Below are positions 8,928 through 16,512 of a DNA stretch of 31,759 bases, piece after piece. Under the pieces are notes generated by a model. That model had not been told where the DNA came from and ran no database searches. It saw only the letters and a program-made list of their open reading frames with translations. Numbering within the stretch: position 1 is the stretch's first letter; each line of letters opens with the position of its first letter. Location: NCBI GenBank assembly GCA_049437325.1, contig JBMTIM010000037.1:1-31759 (forward strand), written 5' to 3'. The stretch comes from UBA11606 sp049437325 (GTDB taxonomy: Bacteria; Actinomycetota; Acidimicrobiia; Acidimicrobiales; Aldehydirespiratoraceae). The position numbers and the translations under genes are program-made.

Positions 8928-8963
8928 GCGACGCAGACACACGCTCGCTGGGCCCGGCGTCGC
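8928..8963. terminator. Possible bidirectional hairpin between convergent genes
   Basis: The 7-bp inverted repeat GCGACGC (8928-8934)/GCGTCGC (8957-8963) lies in the 57-base gap between the convergent MFS and M24 genes. There is no T-tract on either side and the loop is long, so a terminator role is only a suggestion from position. Confidence 0.2.
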
Positions 8964-8982
8964 AAACCTCGTCAGGACGCAT

Positions 8983-10182
8983 TCAGGCCAGCAGTGCCTC
9001 GTCGAACGGGTACTGCGACATCAGCTCGGTGCCGGTTTCGGTCACCAGGATCTGCTGCTCCAGCTTCACACCTTCGGTCGTGTCCGGGCCACCGATGAAG
9101 CTCTCGACGCAGAGGGTCATGCCCGGTTCGATCACACCGTCGTACCCGAACGGGGCGAAATCCTGTGCGTGATAGAGGTACGGATACTCACCGGTCATCC
9201 CGACACCATGGCTCGACAGGTAGTAGCGATGGGCGGCGAATCGCTCGGGCAGATCCCAGGCCCGTTCGCTGTACTGCGCGAACGTCAGCCCTGCCTCGAT
9301 GATCCCCATGTTGTGGTGCACCTGTTCGAACGCAATCCGGTAGAGCTCCCGCTGCTCGGCACTCGGCGTACCGGGGCCGGCATGGAAGGTCCGCGAATAG
9401 TCGGCGTAGTAGCCGTGGCAGCCGACGACGTCGGTGTCGAACGCAACGAGTTCGTCGGCACCGATGATCTTCTCGCTCGTCTCCTGGAACCATGGGTTGG
9501 TGTTGCTGCCCGAGGACAGCAGGCGGGTCTCGATGTAGTCGGCACCCTGGGCGATCACGTGCTGATGGAAAACCGACCACAGCTCGTTCTCGGTCAGTCC
9601 CGGTCGGAGTTCCGCCTCCATCGCCTTCATGGCGCGCTCGGTTGCGCGCATCGAGGCAACCTGACACGCAAGCTCATCAGGCCCCTTGACCGCCCGTGCC
9701 CGCTCGACGGGAGCCTGCGCATCGACGATACGAACACCCTCGGCGGCCAGTGCGACGGCGGCTCCGGCATTGACGCGCTCGAGGCCGACCGTCGTGTCGG
9801 TTCCGACGGTCTCGCGCACCAGCGAGGCGATCTGTGCCGCCCATGCTCTCTCGACGTCGGCAATGGCTTCCCCGGCTGCCACGAACGAGGCGGTGGTTGC
9901 ATGCCGGACCTCGGTCACCGTTTCGAGCCCGTCGGCGAGGTGGAGCGCGCCGGTGAACTCGAAAAGGATGACCGGACCTTCGACCGTGACGAAAAGGTAC
10001 CGCGCCGGGTTTCGAGCCGTGAAGATCTGCATGTTGCGGGCACCGCAGGCATACCGGATGTTGACCGGGTCGGTGAGTACACAGACCCCGATGTCGCGAT
10101 CGGCCATCTCCGAACGCAGCCGACCGAGGCGAAAGGCCCGCAACGCCACCTGATCGATCGGCGTGTTCTCGTTCGGGAGCAT
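8983..10182 (-). CDS. M24-family metalloenzyme closely resembling the DMSP lyase DddP
   Basis: A 399-residue creatinase/aminopeptidase-P-fold protein. The likely metal ligands are Asp249 and Asp251 (FDTD), Asp261 (ADYSR), His325 (SSHGVGM), Glu360 (LCVESF) and Glu375 (KLEQQ). Several stretches read like DddP as I remember it: NIRYACGARNMQ, IETRLLSSGSNTNPWFQ, YDGVIEPGMTLCVE and a C-terminal YPFDEALLA. From memory the Ruegeria DddP ligands are D295, D297, D307, H371, E406 and E421, a constant offset of 46, and its Tyr366 matches Tyr320. However, the proposed catalytic base Asp377 falls on Gly331 here. DddP cleaves dimethylsulfoniopropionate to dimethyl sulfide and acrylate, whereas other M24 members are dipeptidases or ectoine/creatine hydrolases. 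The protein is shorter than DddP at its N-terminus. Its start is leaderless and divergent from the ureohydrolase. Confidence 0.85.
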   Translation of the reverse strand: MLPNENTPIDQVALRAFRLGRLRSEMADRDIGVCVLTDPVNIRYACGARNMQIFTARNPARYLFVTVEGPVILFEFTGALHLADGLETVTEVRHATTASFVAAGEAIADVERAWAAQIASLVRETVGTDTTVGLERVNAGAAVALAAEGVRIVDAQAPVERARAVKGPDELACQVASMRATERAMKAMEAELRPGLTENELWSVFHQHVIAQGADYIETRLLSSGSNTNPWFQETSEKIIGADELVAFDTDVVGCHGYYADYSRTFHAGPGTPSAEQRELYRIAFEQVHHNMGIIEAGLTFAQYSERAWDLPERFAAHRYYLSSHGVGMTGEYPYLYHAQDFAPFGYDGVIEPGMTLCVESFIGGPDTTEGVKLEQQILVTETGTELMSQYPFDEALLA

Positions 10183-10188
10183 CCCGGC

Positions 10189-10198
10189 AACCTACTCT
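10189..10198. promoter_or_regulatory. Overlapping divergent -10 boxes (TAGGTT minus, TACTCT plus)
   Basis: The ten bases AACCTACTCT hold two -10 elements that share the TA at 10193-10194. TAGGTT on the minus strand ends 6 bases before the M24 ATG (10182), and TACTCT on the plus strand ends 6 bases before the ureohydrolase ATG (10205). Both genes would be leaderless, and both promoters could not be melted independently. Confidence 0.5.
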
Positions 10199-10204
10199 GG
10201 GGTG

Positions 10205-11197
10205 ATGTCCGGGCGCGATGATCAACAACGGCTGATGGACGGGATCTTTTGGTACGGCATCCCGACGCTTTTCCGGGCCGAGCACGACGAAGATCCTGGC
10301 AACGCCGACATCGGACTTGTCGGTGTGCCGCACTCGACCGGGAACGGCACTACCCAGCGAGACCAGCACCTTGGCCCGCGCGCCGTCCGCAACGTGAGCG
10401 CCATCGGACGTCGTGCGCACAACCACTTCGGCATCGATCCGTGGGACATGTGCAGCATCAAGGATCTTGGCGATGTTCCGCTCAGCGAGGGCAACAACAA
10501 CGAGCGATCGATCGAGATGATCACCGAGTACTACGCCCGCGTCGATGCTGCCGGTTGTCGACCGGTCTCGATCGGTGGCGATCACTCGATCACCGGTGGG
10601 ATCCTCCAGGCACTCGGCGGCCCACACGGCCACCTCACCGGAGGTGAGCGGGCCTGTCTCCTGCATTTCGACGCCCACACCGATGCGTTCCACAACATCC
10701 CCCATTTCATGGGGGCGGTGAAGAGTGCTGCGCACTGGGCGAGCTACCTCGTCACGCAGGGCCATGTCGACCCCGAGCACTCGGTGCAGGTCGGGATCCG
10801 GGGCAATACTCGCAGTCTCGAGTGGCTCGAGCCGTCCTACGACCTTGGCTACACCGTCATCAAGAAGACCGAGTACGACGAGATGGGGGCCGAGCGGGTG
10901 ATGCAGACCATCGTCGACACGATCGGTGACCGACCGCTCTACATCACGTTCGACCTCGACTGCCTCGATCCAACGGTCGCCCCCGGTGTGGCCAATATCG
11001 AAGCAGGTATCGAGGGTTTCGGAATCGACCAGGTCATGGAGTTGCTTCGATGTGTCCGCGGAAAGAACATCATCGGCGGCGACGTCGTGTGTCTCATGCC
11101 CACGGTCGATTCACCGAACCAGATCACCAGCTACCGCTCGATGGCGATCATGTTCGAGATCGTGAGCCTCATCGCCGACCGTCATCACTCGGCGTGA
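10205..11197 (+). CDS. Ureohydrolase (agmatinase/arginase) superfamily enzyme
   Basis: A 330-residue binuclear-manganese hydrolase. All three metal motifs are present: GGDHS (His127), FDAHTD (Asp156, His158, Asp160) and FDLDCLDP (Asp250, Asp252). The family cleaves guanidino groups to urea plus an amine (agmatinase, guanidinobutyrase, arginase) or related amidines. The segment after the second motif reads AFHNIPHFMGAVKSAAHW, where agmatinases usually have an HGTPF-type substrate loop, so agmatine should not be assumed. ATG 10205 is chosen because TACTCT lies 6 bases upstream and the earlier open frame would run through the divergent promoter. It is convergent with the next gene, with a 3-base gap. 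Confidence 0.85.
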   Translation: MSGRDDQQRLMDGIFWYGIPTLFRAEHDEDPGNADIGLVGVPHSTGNGTTQRDQHLGPRAVRNVSAIGRRAHNHFGIDPWDMCSIKDLGDVPLSEGNNNERSIEMITEYYARVDAAGCRPVSIGGDHSITGGILQALGGPHGHLTGGERACLLHFDAHTDAFHNIPHFMGAVKSAAHWASYLVTQGHVDPEHSVQVGIRGNTRSLEWLEPSYDLGYTVIKKTEYDEMGAERVMQTIVDTIGDRPLYITFDLDCLDPTVAPGVANIEAGIEGFGIDQVMELLRCVRGKNIIGGDVVCLMPTVDSPNQITSYRSMAIMFEIVSLIADRHHSA

Positions 11198-11200
11198 CGA

Positions 11201-12601
11201 TCACGGCGAGGTTGCGTCAGTCGCAGAATCCGCTTCGATATCCGGTGCTTCGGGGGCTGCATCGACAATAACGAGGTTCGAATCCTCGATCGCCGGAATT
11301 TGGAGCCGCGACAGCGAGATGCAGCCGTTGTTCCCGGTGACGAAGAACAGGTAGATGCAGTCGCGACCGGGATCGATCATCGCAACGAAGCTGCTGTCCG
11401 GCGCCCACAGCGGCTCGAGACCTTGCACCCGTTGCTCGAAGTCGAGAAGCGTTCCCGTCTCGATCTCGTACAGCGCCGGGAAGTCGTCGTACTCCCGTCC
11501 TTTCGGGAGGAAGATCCACGCACCGTCGGGGCTGATGGACGGCCCGAGTCCGAAGTCGAGCAGGTCGTTGTCGAGGGTGTACTCGACGCCGTCGGCACCA
11601 GCAGCGCTGGTCACGACCATCTGGTTGGCGTCGATGGTGCTCCGGCGGTACTCCAGCCATCGGCTGCCGTTCGTCGCCACGACCTCGTGCGGCGAGATGC
11701 GTTCGAGGCCGCTTCCGGTCACTTCGAGTGTCCCGCCGGTCTGGGCGGTCACAAAGGCGCCGACCCCGGGAACGATCTCGATGTCGGTGCCTCCGGGCAA
11801 CAGTGACCGCTCATTTGCGAAACCGGGGACGAACTCGCCGTACTCGACACCGTCGTCGGTGGAAACGAGCACAAGCAGTTCGCCGGTGTGGCGCCGCACC
11901 AGCTGGACACCGGTCGCGAGGCGCAGCGCCCGAGTCGGGTCGGCCGGATCGAACCCGAGGGCACCGTCGCTGGTGGCCAGCACCGCCTCGCCGCCATCAC
12001 CGCTGGCTCGCGTCTCGTCCCGCACCGACACAAGTTCACCGGTCCCAAGATCGATCACGACGGGAAATCCGTCGGCACCCATGTAGGCGAAGCGATAGTC
12101 GCTCGGCACCATCTGAACCGGGCGGAGCAACGCATACTTGTCGACCTCGTCGGGATCGACCTGCACTTCGAGCCACGCCGTCACGAGGTCCTGTGCAGTG
12201 AGGCCAGCGATCGATGCCTCCAGGTCGAGGGCCGGGTCGGGTTGGGTTGCAGACGAGGCGGCGCCGTCACTGTTTTGCGGTGTTGCGTCGGATGCAGGGC
12301 TTGCAGGCGCTCGGGTGGTGTCACCGCCAGACAGGACCCAGATCACGAAGATGAGGGCCGCTGCAGCGATCAACCACCGAGCATCGAGACGGCGAGCGGC
12401 ATGGGGTCTGCGCTCACCACGCCAATCGCGGATGCGGTCACGCCGAGTTCCTGTGTCGACGCGGTGTGCACGATCGCGCGGTTCGTTCCATTCGAGTTCG
12501 ACGTCGAGAACCTCGGCGCTCGGGTTGTCGGCCACGAGGTCCACGATGCCATCCCCCATGGCTGTTGTACGACTCTGATGCACGGTCCGGATGCGCCGCA
12601 C
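11201..12601 (-). CDS. Unknown membrane-anchored protein with a probable extracytoplasmic beta-propeller
   Basis: About 466 residues, not recognised as a named family. The first 75-80 residues are charged and arginine-rich, followed by a single membrane helix (LIAAAALIFVIWVL), a Ser/Ala/Thr/Asp-rich linker and a long beta-rich region. That region has propeller-like strands such as ISPDGAWIFLP, LEPLWAPDSSFVAMI and GADGFPVVIDLGTGEL. The topology suggests cytoplasm-in/exterior-out. It recalls actinobacterial extracytoplasmic WD40/TolB-type lipoprotein-like proteins, but no function is assigned. The start is uncertain: GTG 12601 has GGGAGG five bases upstream, while ATG 12559 (MGDGIVDL) is a plausible shorter start. 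It is divergent from the SDR gene. Confidence 0.65.
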   Translation of the reverse strand: MRRIRTVHQSRTTAMGDGIVDLVADNPSAEVLDVELEWNEPRDRAHRVDTGTRRDRIRDWRGERRPHAARRLDARWLIAAAALIFVIWVLSGGDTTRAPASPASDATPQNSDGAASSATQPDPALDLEASIAGLTAQDLVTAWLEVQVDPDEVDKYALLRPVQMVPSDYRFAYMGADGFPVVIDLGTGELVSVRDETRASGDGGEAVLATSDGALGFDPADPTRALRLATGVQLVRRHTGELLVLVSTDDGVEYGEFVPGFANERSLLPGGTDIEIVPGVGAFVTAQTGGTLEVTGSGLERISPHEVVATNGSRWLEYRRSTIDANQMVVTSAAGADGVEYTLDNDLLDFGLGPSISPDGAWIFLPKGREYDDFPALYEIETGTLLDFEQRVQGLEPLWAPDSSFVAMIDPGRDCIYLFFVTGNNGCISLSRLQIPAIEDSNLVIVDAAPEAPDIEADSATDATSP

Positions 12602-12662
12602 ACGAGCCTCCCGCATTCCCAAGGTGCGCAATCCAGCGGCGATGGCACCCGGGGTGTCGGTC

Positions 12663-12668
12663 TACGCT
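12663..12668 (+). promoter_or_regulatory. -10 box TACGCT, probable leaderless promoter of the first SDR gene
   Basis: TACGCT ends 6 bases before the ATG at 12675 (spacer gcgccg), with no Shine-Dalgarno site. Confidence 0.45.
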
Positions 12669-12674
12669 GCGCCG

Positions 12675-13484
12675 ATGGCCGATCAGACAAACCACTACCA
12701 CACTGGCCTCGCCGGCCGAACAGCGCTTGTCACCGGCGGAGGCTCGGGCATCGGTGCGGCGATCGCCACCACACTTGCCGGTGCAGGAGCGACGGTGCGG
12801 ACGTGCGACGTCGACAGTGCAACCGGCGCCGATTACCGCTGCGACGTGTCCGACGAGAGGGCAGTCGCGACGATGTTTGCATCCATCGACGACGAGCTCG
12901 GTCATCTCGACATCGTGGTCAACAATGTTGGTGTCGCAGGTCCGACCGGTGGGGTCGAAGACATGAACCCGGACGAGTTCGATCGCTGTGTGCAGATCAA
13001 CATCGGGGGTACGTTCCGAGTCGCGCAGCACGCCGTGCAACGGATGCGCCAACAGGGTCGCGGCGCGATCGTCAACATCTCGTCAACAGCCGGGCACGTT
13101 CCCTACCCGTTGCGGTCACCGTATTCGGCATCGAAGTGGGCCATCGAAGGCCTGACCCGCTCCTGGGCGATGGAACTCGGTCGGTTCAACATTCGGGTCA
13201 ACTGTGTGGCACCGGGCACCATCGCCGGTCCGCGCATGCAGGGCGTCATCGAACGCGAAGCAGCAGCGATGCAGACCACGACCGACGCGGTGAAGGCTGC
13301 CTACGAGGACCAGGTGTCGATGCGTACCTTCGTCGATGCTTCCGACATCGCGGCAACCGTTGCGTTCCTGTGCAGCGACGCAGCGCGGTTCATCAACGGC
13401 GAGATCATCAGCGTCGACGGCCATTGCGAGACGTTGCGGACCGAGTTTCCCGACGACGTTCGAGTGCGGGGCGTGACCTTCTAG
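12675..13484 (+). CDS. Short-chain dehydrogenase/reductase (classical SDR)
   Basis: A 269-residue Rossmann-fold oxidoreductase. The nucleotide-binding glycine motif TGGGSGIGAA is near residue 20, NNVGVAG replaces the usual NNAG, and the catalytic Ser is in VNISSTAG, followed by YSASKWA with the catalytic Tyr and Lys. The Asp in RTCDVDS after beta-2 suggests NAD(H) preference. The C-terminal part (FLCSDAARFINGEIISVDGH) is typical. The substrate is probably a hydroxy/keto alcohol or acyl-CoA, but cannot be read. It is convergent with the MoaD-like gene, 12 bases apart, and starts leaderless. Confidence 0.88.
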   Translation: MADQTNHYHTGLAGRTALVTGGGSGIGAAIATTLAGAGATVRTCDVDSATGADYRCDVSDERAVATMFASIDDELGHLDIVVNNVGVAGPTGGVEDMNPDEFDRCVQINIGGTFRVAQHAVQRMRQQGRGAIVNISSTAGHVPYPLRSPYSASKWAIEGLTRSWAMELGRFNIRVNCVAPGTIAGPRMQGVIEREAAAMQTTTDAVKAAYEDQVSMRTFVDASDIAATVAFLCSDAARFINGEIISVDGHCETLRTEFPDDVRVRGVTF

Positions 13485-13496
13485 GCGGTGATCCGC

Positions 13497-13742
13497 TCAC
13501 CCACCCACGACCGGCGCAAGAAAGTAGATCTCGGTGTCGACACCGACTCGCACATACTCGGGATCGGCATGGATCTCACCGTCGATGCCCGCCGACGAGC
13601 CGGCACGCAACGCACGACCGAGGCCCGGATAGGTGGCTTCGAGATCATCGATGACCTGACCGACCGTGGCGCCGCTCGCCTGCACAACCGCCTCACCGCC
13701 GGTGAAGGCACGGTGCTGGGTCATGAGATGAACGGTGGCCAC
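13497..13742 (-). CDS. MoaD/ThiS-family sulfur-carrier protein
   Basis: An 81-residue beta-grasp protein that ends exactly in Gly-Gly (APVVGG followed by the stop), the hallmark of MoaD/ThiS carriers that are adenylated and thiocarboxylated at the C-terminal glycine. The internal pattern TVGQVIDDLEATYPGLG is typical MoaD. It starts with GTG at 13742, 34 bases downstream of the molybdopterin subunit gene, and is the last gene of the molybdenum hydroxylase operon. It probably supplies sulfur for molybdopterin synthesis, or possibly for the sulfido ligand of the enzyme. No MoaE or MoeB gene is in the window, so its activating partners must be elsewhere. Confidence 0.82.
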   Translation of the reverse strand: MATVHLMTQHRAFTGGEAVVQASGATVGQVIDDLEATYPGLGRALRAGSSAGIDGEIHADPEYVRVGVDTEIYFLAPVVGG

Positions 13743-13776
13743 GGTGATCTGGATCGTCAGTGGACGACGAAGGTGC

Positions 13777-16014
13777 TCAGCGCTCGTTGAGCCTCTTGAG
13801 CACCTTCGGAGGCGACATCGGAAGGGAGGTCATACGGACACCGGTGGCAGCCTTGACCGCGTTGCCGATGGTGGCCATGGGCGGAACGATGCCCGTCTCG
13901 CCCACCCCGCGCACCCCGTAGGGATGCGCCGGGTTCGGGACCTCGACGATGATCGTCTCGATGAGCGGCAGGTCGGACGCAACCGGAATGCGGTAATCGA
14001 GGAATGATGCGTTCTCCATTGCGCCATCCGCGTTGTAGATGTATTCCTCGTTGAGCGCCCAACCGATGCCCTGCACCGAGCCACCCTGCATCTGCCCCTC
14101 GACATAGCTCGGGTGAATGGCGGTTCCTGCGTCTTGCACCGCGGTGTAGCGGACGATCTCGATCTCGCCGGTCTCCTCGTCGACCTTCAGGTCGGCACAG
14201 TGCACGGCGAAACTCGGACCCGCACCGGCTGCGTTCAGTGACGCAGTGGCGGTGAGCGGACCACCGGTGCGCTTGGCCTGCGCGGTGATCTGCGCAAGGG
14301 TCAAGGGGTCTCCGCCCTCTCCACCGCCGTGGCCGGGTGAGACGGCGGCGCCGTCGACCCAGGCGACCTCGCCGACATCGACCCCCATGATGGTGGCGGC
14401 CCGAGCCTTCAACTGTTCGATGAGATCCTCACAGGCCTCCACCACGGCTTTGCCGGTGGCGAACGTGGCACGCGAACCTTCGGTGACGTCGGTGAATCCG
14501 ACCGATTCGGTGTCGGCAACGATCGGGGTGATCGAGTACACGTCGATACCGAGCGTCTCGGCTGCCATCAGTGCCATCGAGGCCCGCGACCCACCGATGT
14601 CGGGCGAGCCGGTGATGACGTTGGCTGTCCCGTCTTCGTTGAGGTTGACCGTGGCACTGGACTCTTCACCGATGTTGAACCAAAAGCCGACAGCCATACC
14701 GCGCGACGATCCCTCGGCGGGCTCGGACTGGTAGTGGTCGGACGACTTCAGCGCTTCGAGACATTCGACCAGACCCACCCTCGGGTGGGGCATGCCCATC
14801 GCAGTGAGATCACCTTCGACAGCGGCGTTCTTCAACCGCAGGTCGATCGGATCCATCCCCAGCTCGGTCGCAACCTCGTCGACGACCGACTCGATCGCCC
14901 ACGCTGCGTGCGGCGCCGAGGGCGCCCGGTACGCCGCTGACTTCGGCGTGTTGGTCAGCGCTGTGTAGGTCTCCATGCGCAAGTTGGGGAACTTGTACGA
15001 CGCCACCGACATTGCGCCGATCAGCCCGGCCATGTCGCTAAATGCACCAACGCCATAGGCCATCCAGCCGTCGATCGCAGTGAGTTCGCCGTCCTTGGTC
15101 GCACCGATCTTGATTCGGAGTTCGGCGCTCGGTGCCGGACCCGATCCCCGCAGCACCTCTTCGCGCGTCATGGTGATCTTGACCGGCTTGCCGGACTTCT
15201 CCGACAGCTTCGCCGCGATCGGCTCGAGGTAGATCGTGGTTTTGCCGCCGAAACCGCCGCCGATCTCGGCCGGGACCACCTTGACCTTCGAATTGTCGAC
15301 GCCGAGCACATCGGCGGTCATCGAACGGACGCGGAAGTGGCCCTGCGACGAGCACCACACGTTCGCCTTGCCATCGCCATAGTCGACCACACAGGCGTGC
15401 GGCTCGATGTAGCCCTGGTGGACGTGGGCACAGTCGAAGCCCATCTCGACGACGACGTCGGCGTCGGCCATGGCCTGATCGACGTCACCCCGATCGAGGT
15501 TGGTGATTGTGGCGAGGTTTGAGGGGTCGCCCGGAGGCGCAAACTTCGTGTGGTTGTTCGGGTTGGCGAGCGGAGCACCATCGGCCATGGAGTCGGCGAT
15601 CGACAGGACGGCAGGCAGCACCTCGTACTCGACCTCGACGGCTGCAGCGGCGGCCTTCGCCTCCGCCTTGGTGGTGGCGGCAACGGCTGCCACCGCATGA
15701 CCGTGGTAGAACGCCTCGCCCCGGGCCATACAGTTGACTGCGGTGTCGTAATTCGGATGCGTCGGATCGAGCGCCGGGAAGTCGTCACCGGTGACAACGG
15801 CCTTCACGCCGGGCATCGCCTCGGCCGCAGACGTGTCGATCGACACGATTCTGGCGTGAGCGTGCGGTGAGCGCACAAATGCACCATGGAGTTGACCGGG
15901 AAGGTTGAGGTCGGCCCCGAATCGAGCCTTGCCGACGACCTTGTCGAAGCCGTCGTGACGGATCGGACGGGTGCCGACCCACTTGTAGTTGGTGGGATTC
16001 TCGGTTGCGGTCAT
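13777..16014 (-). CDS. Molybdenum hydroxylase large (molybdopterin-binding) subunit, xanthine dehydrogenase family
   Basis: A 745-residue catalytic subunit that would hydroxylate an N-heterocycle, aldehyde or similar substrate with water as the oxygen source. The N-terminal fold (GKARFGADLNLPGQLHGAF) is followed by GGGFGGK at 252-258, the active-site loop AYRAPSAP beginning at Ala361, and the catalytic-base Glu706 in GVGETGIVPP. The loop is not the AYRCSFR of form I carbon monoxide dehydrogenase nor the AYRGAGR of form II, so CO oxidation is unlikely. GGGAG-like GGGAG upstream (AGGGAG, 6 bases before the ATG) supports this start. It begins 1 base after the iron-sulfur gene stop. Confidence 0.92.
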   Translation of the reverse strand: MTATENPTNYKWVGTRPIRHDGFDKVVGKARFGADLNLPGQLHGAFVRSPHAHARIVSIDTSAAEAMPGVKAVVTGDDFPALDPTHPNYDTAVNCMARGEAFYHGHAVAAVAATTKAEAKAAAAAVEVEYEVLPAVLSIADSMADGAPLANPNNHTKFAPPGDPSNLATITNLDRGDVDQAMADADVVVEMGFDCAHVHQGYIEPHACVVDYGDGKANVWCSSQGHFRVRSMTADVLGVDNSKVKVVPAEIGGGFGGKTTIYLEPIAAKLSEKSGKPVKITMTREEVLRGSGPAPSAELRIKIGATKDGELTAIDGWMAYGVGAFSDMAGLIGAMSVASYKFPNLRMETYTALTNTPKSAAYRAPSAPHAAWAIESVVDEVATELGMDPIDLRLKNAAVEGDLTAMGMPHPRVGLVECLEALKSSDHYQSEPAEGSSRGMAVGFWFNIGEESSATVNLNEDGTANVITGSPDIGGSRASMALMAAETLGIDVYSITPIVADTESVGFTDVTEGSRATFATGKAVVEACEDLIEQLKARAATIMGVDVGEVAWVDGAAVSPGHGGGEGGDPLTLAQITAQAKRTGGPLTATASLNAAGAGPSFAVHCADLKVDEETGEIEIVRYTAVQDAGTAIHPSYVEGQMQGGSVQGIGWALNEEYIYNADGAMENASFLDYRIPVASDLPLIETIIVEVPNPAHPYGVRGVGETGIVPPMATIGNAVKAATGVRMTSLPMSPPKVLKRLNER

Positions 16015-16015
16015 C

Positions 16016-16507
16016 TCACACTCCCTGCTTGCTGGTCGAGTTCAGTTGCACAGCGGCTTCCTGCACCGCTCGGACGATCTTGTCGTAGCCGGTGCACCGG
16101 CAGAGGTTGCCGGCGAGGCCATAGCGGATCTCGGTCTCGGTCGGGTCGGGGTTGGCGTCGAGCAGTGCCTTGGCCGCCACGAGAAAGCCGGGCGTGCAGA
16201 TTCCGCATTGGAGGGCCGCGCCCTCCAGGAAGGTCTGCTGCAGTGGGTGGAGTTGGTCACCGTCGGCGATCCCCTCCACGGTGGTGATTTCGCGTCCTTC
16301 GGCCTCGGGGGCCAGGATCAGGCACGAGCAGTTGAGTTTGCCGTCGACGAGGACCGAGCAGGAGCCGCAGTCACCGGTGCCGCAGCCTTCCTTGGTTCCG
16401 ATGAGGCCGAGTTCGTCGCGCAGGGCGTCGAGCAGCGATGTGGCATCGGCGGCCAAGAAGTCGGTTGGCTCACCGTTGACGATGCAGTTGATGTGGGTAC
16501 GTGACAT
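16016..16507 (-). CDS. Molybdenum hydroxylase small subunit, two [2Fe-2S] clusters
   Basis: A 163-residue electron-transfer subunit. The N-terminal plant-ferredoxin domain binds one [2Fe-2S] cluster through Cys42, Cys47, Cys50 and Cys62 (EGCGTGDCGSC). The helical C-terminal domain binds the second through Cys101, Cys104 (QCGICTPG), Cys136 and Cys138 (NLCRCTGY). All eight ligands are present, so it should relay electrons from the molybdenum site to the FAD subunit. It lies between the FAD and molybdopterin genes with gaps of 5 and 1 bases, the usual medium-small-large order of this family. Confidence 0.95.
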   Translation of the reverse strand: MSRTHINCIVNGEPTDFLAADATSLLDALRDELGLIGTKEGCGTGDCGSCSVLVDGKLNCSCLILAPEAEGREITTVEGIADGDQLHPLQQTFLEGAALQCGICTPGFLVAAKALLDANPDPTETEIRYGLAGNLCRCTGYDKIVRAVQEAAVQLNSTSKQGV

Positions 16508-16512
16508 GTGGA

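Noticed and set aside
11888..13654. Plus-strand frame of 588 codons across the unknown membrane protein and the SDR
   Set aside because: Crosses two better-supported genes in other frames and has no protein-like composition.
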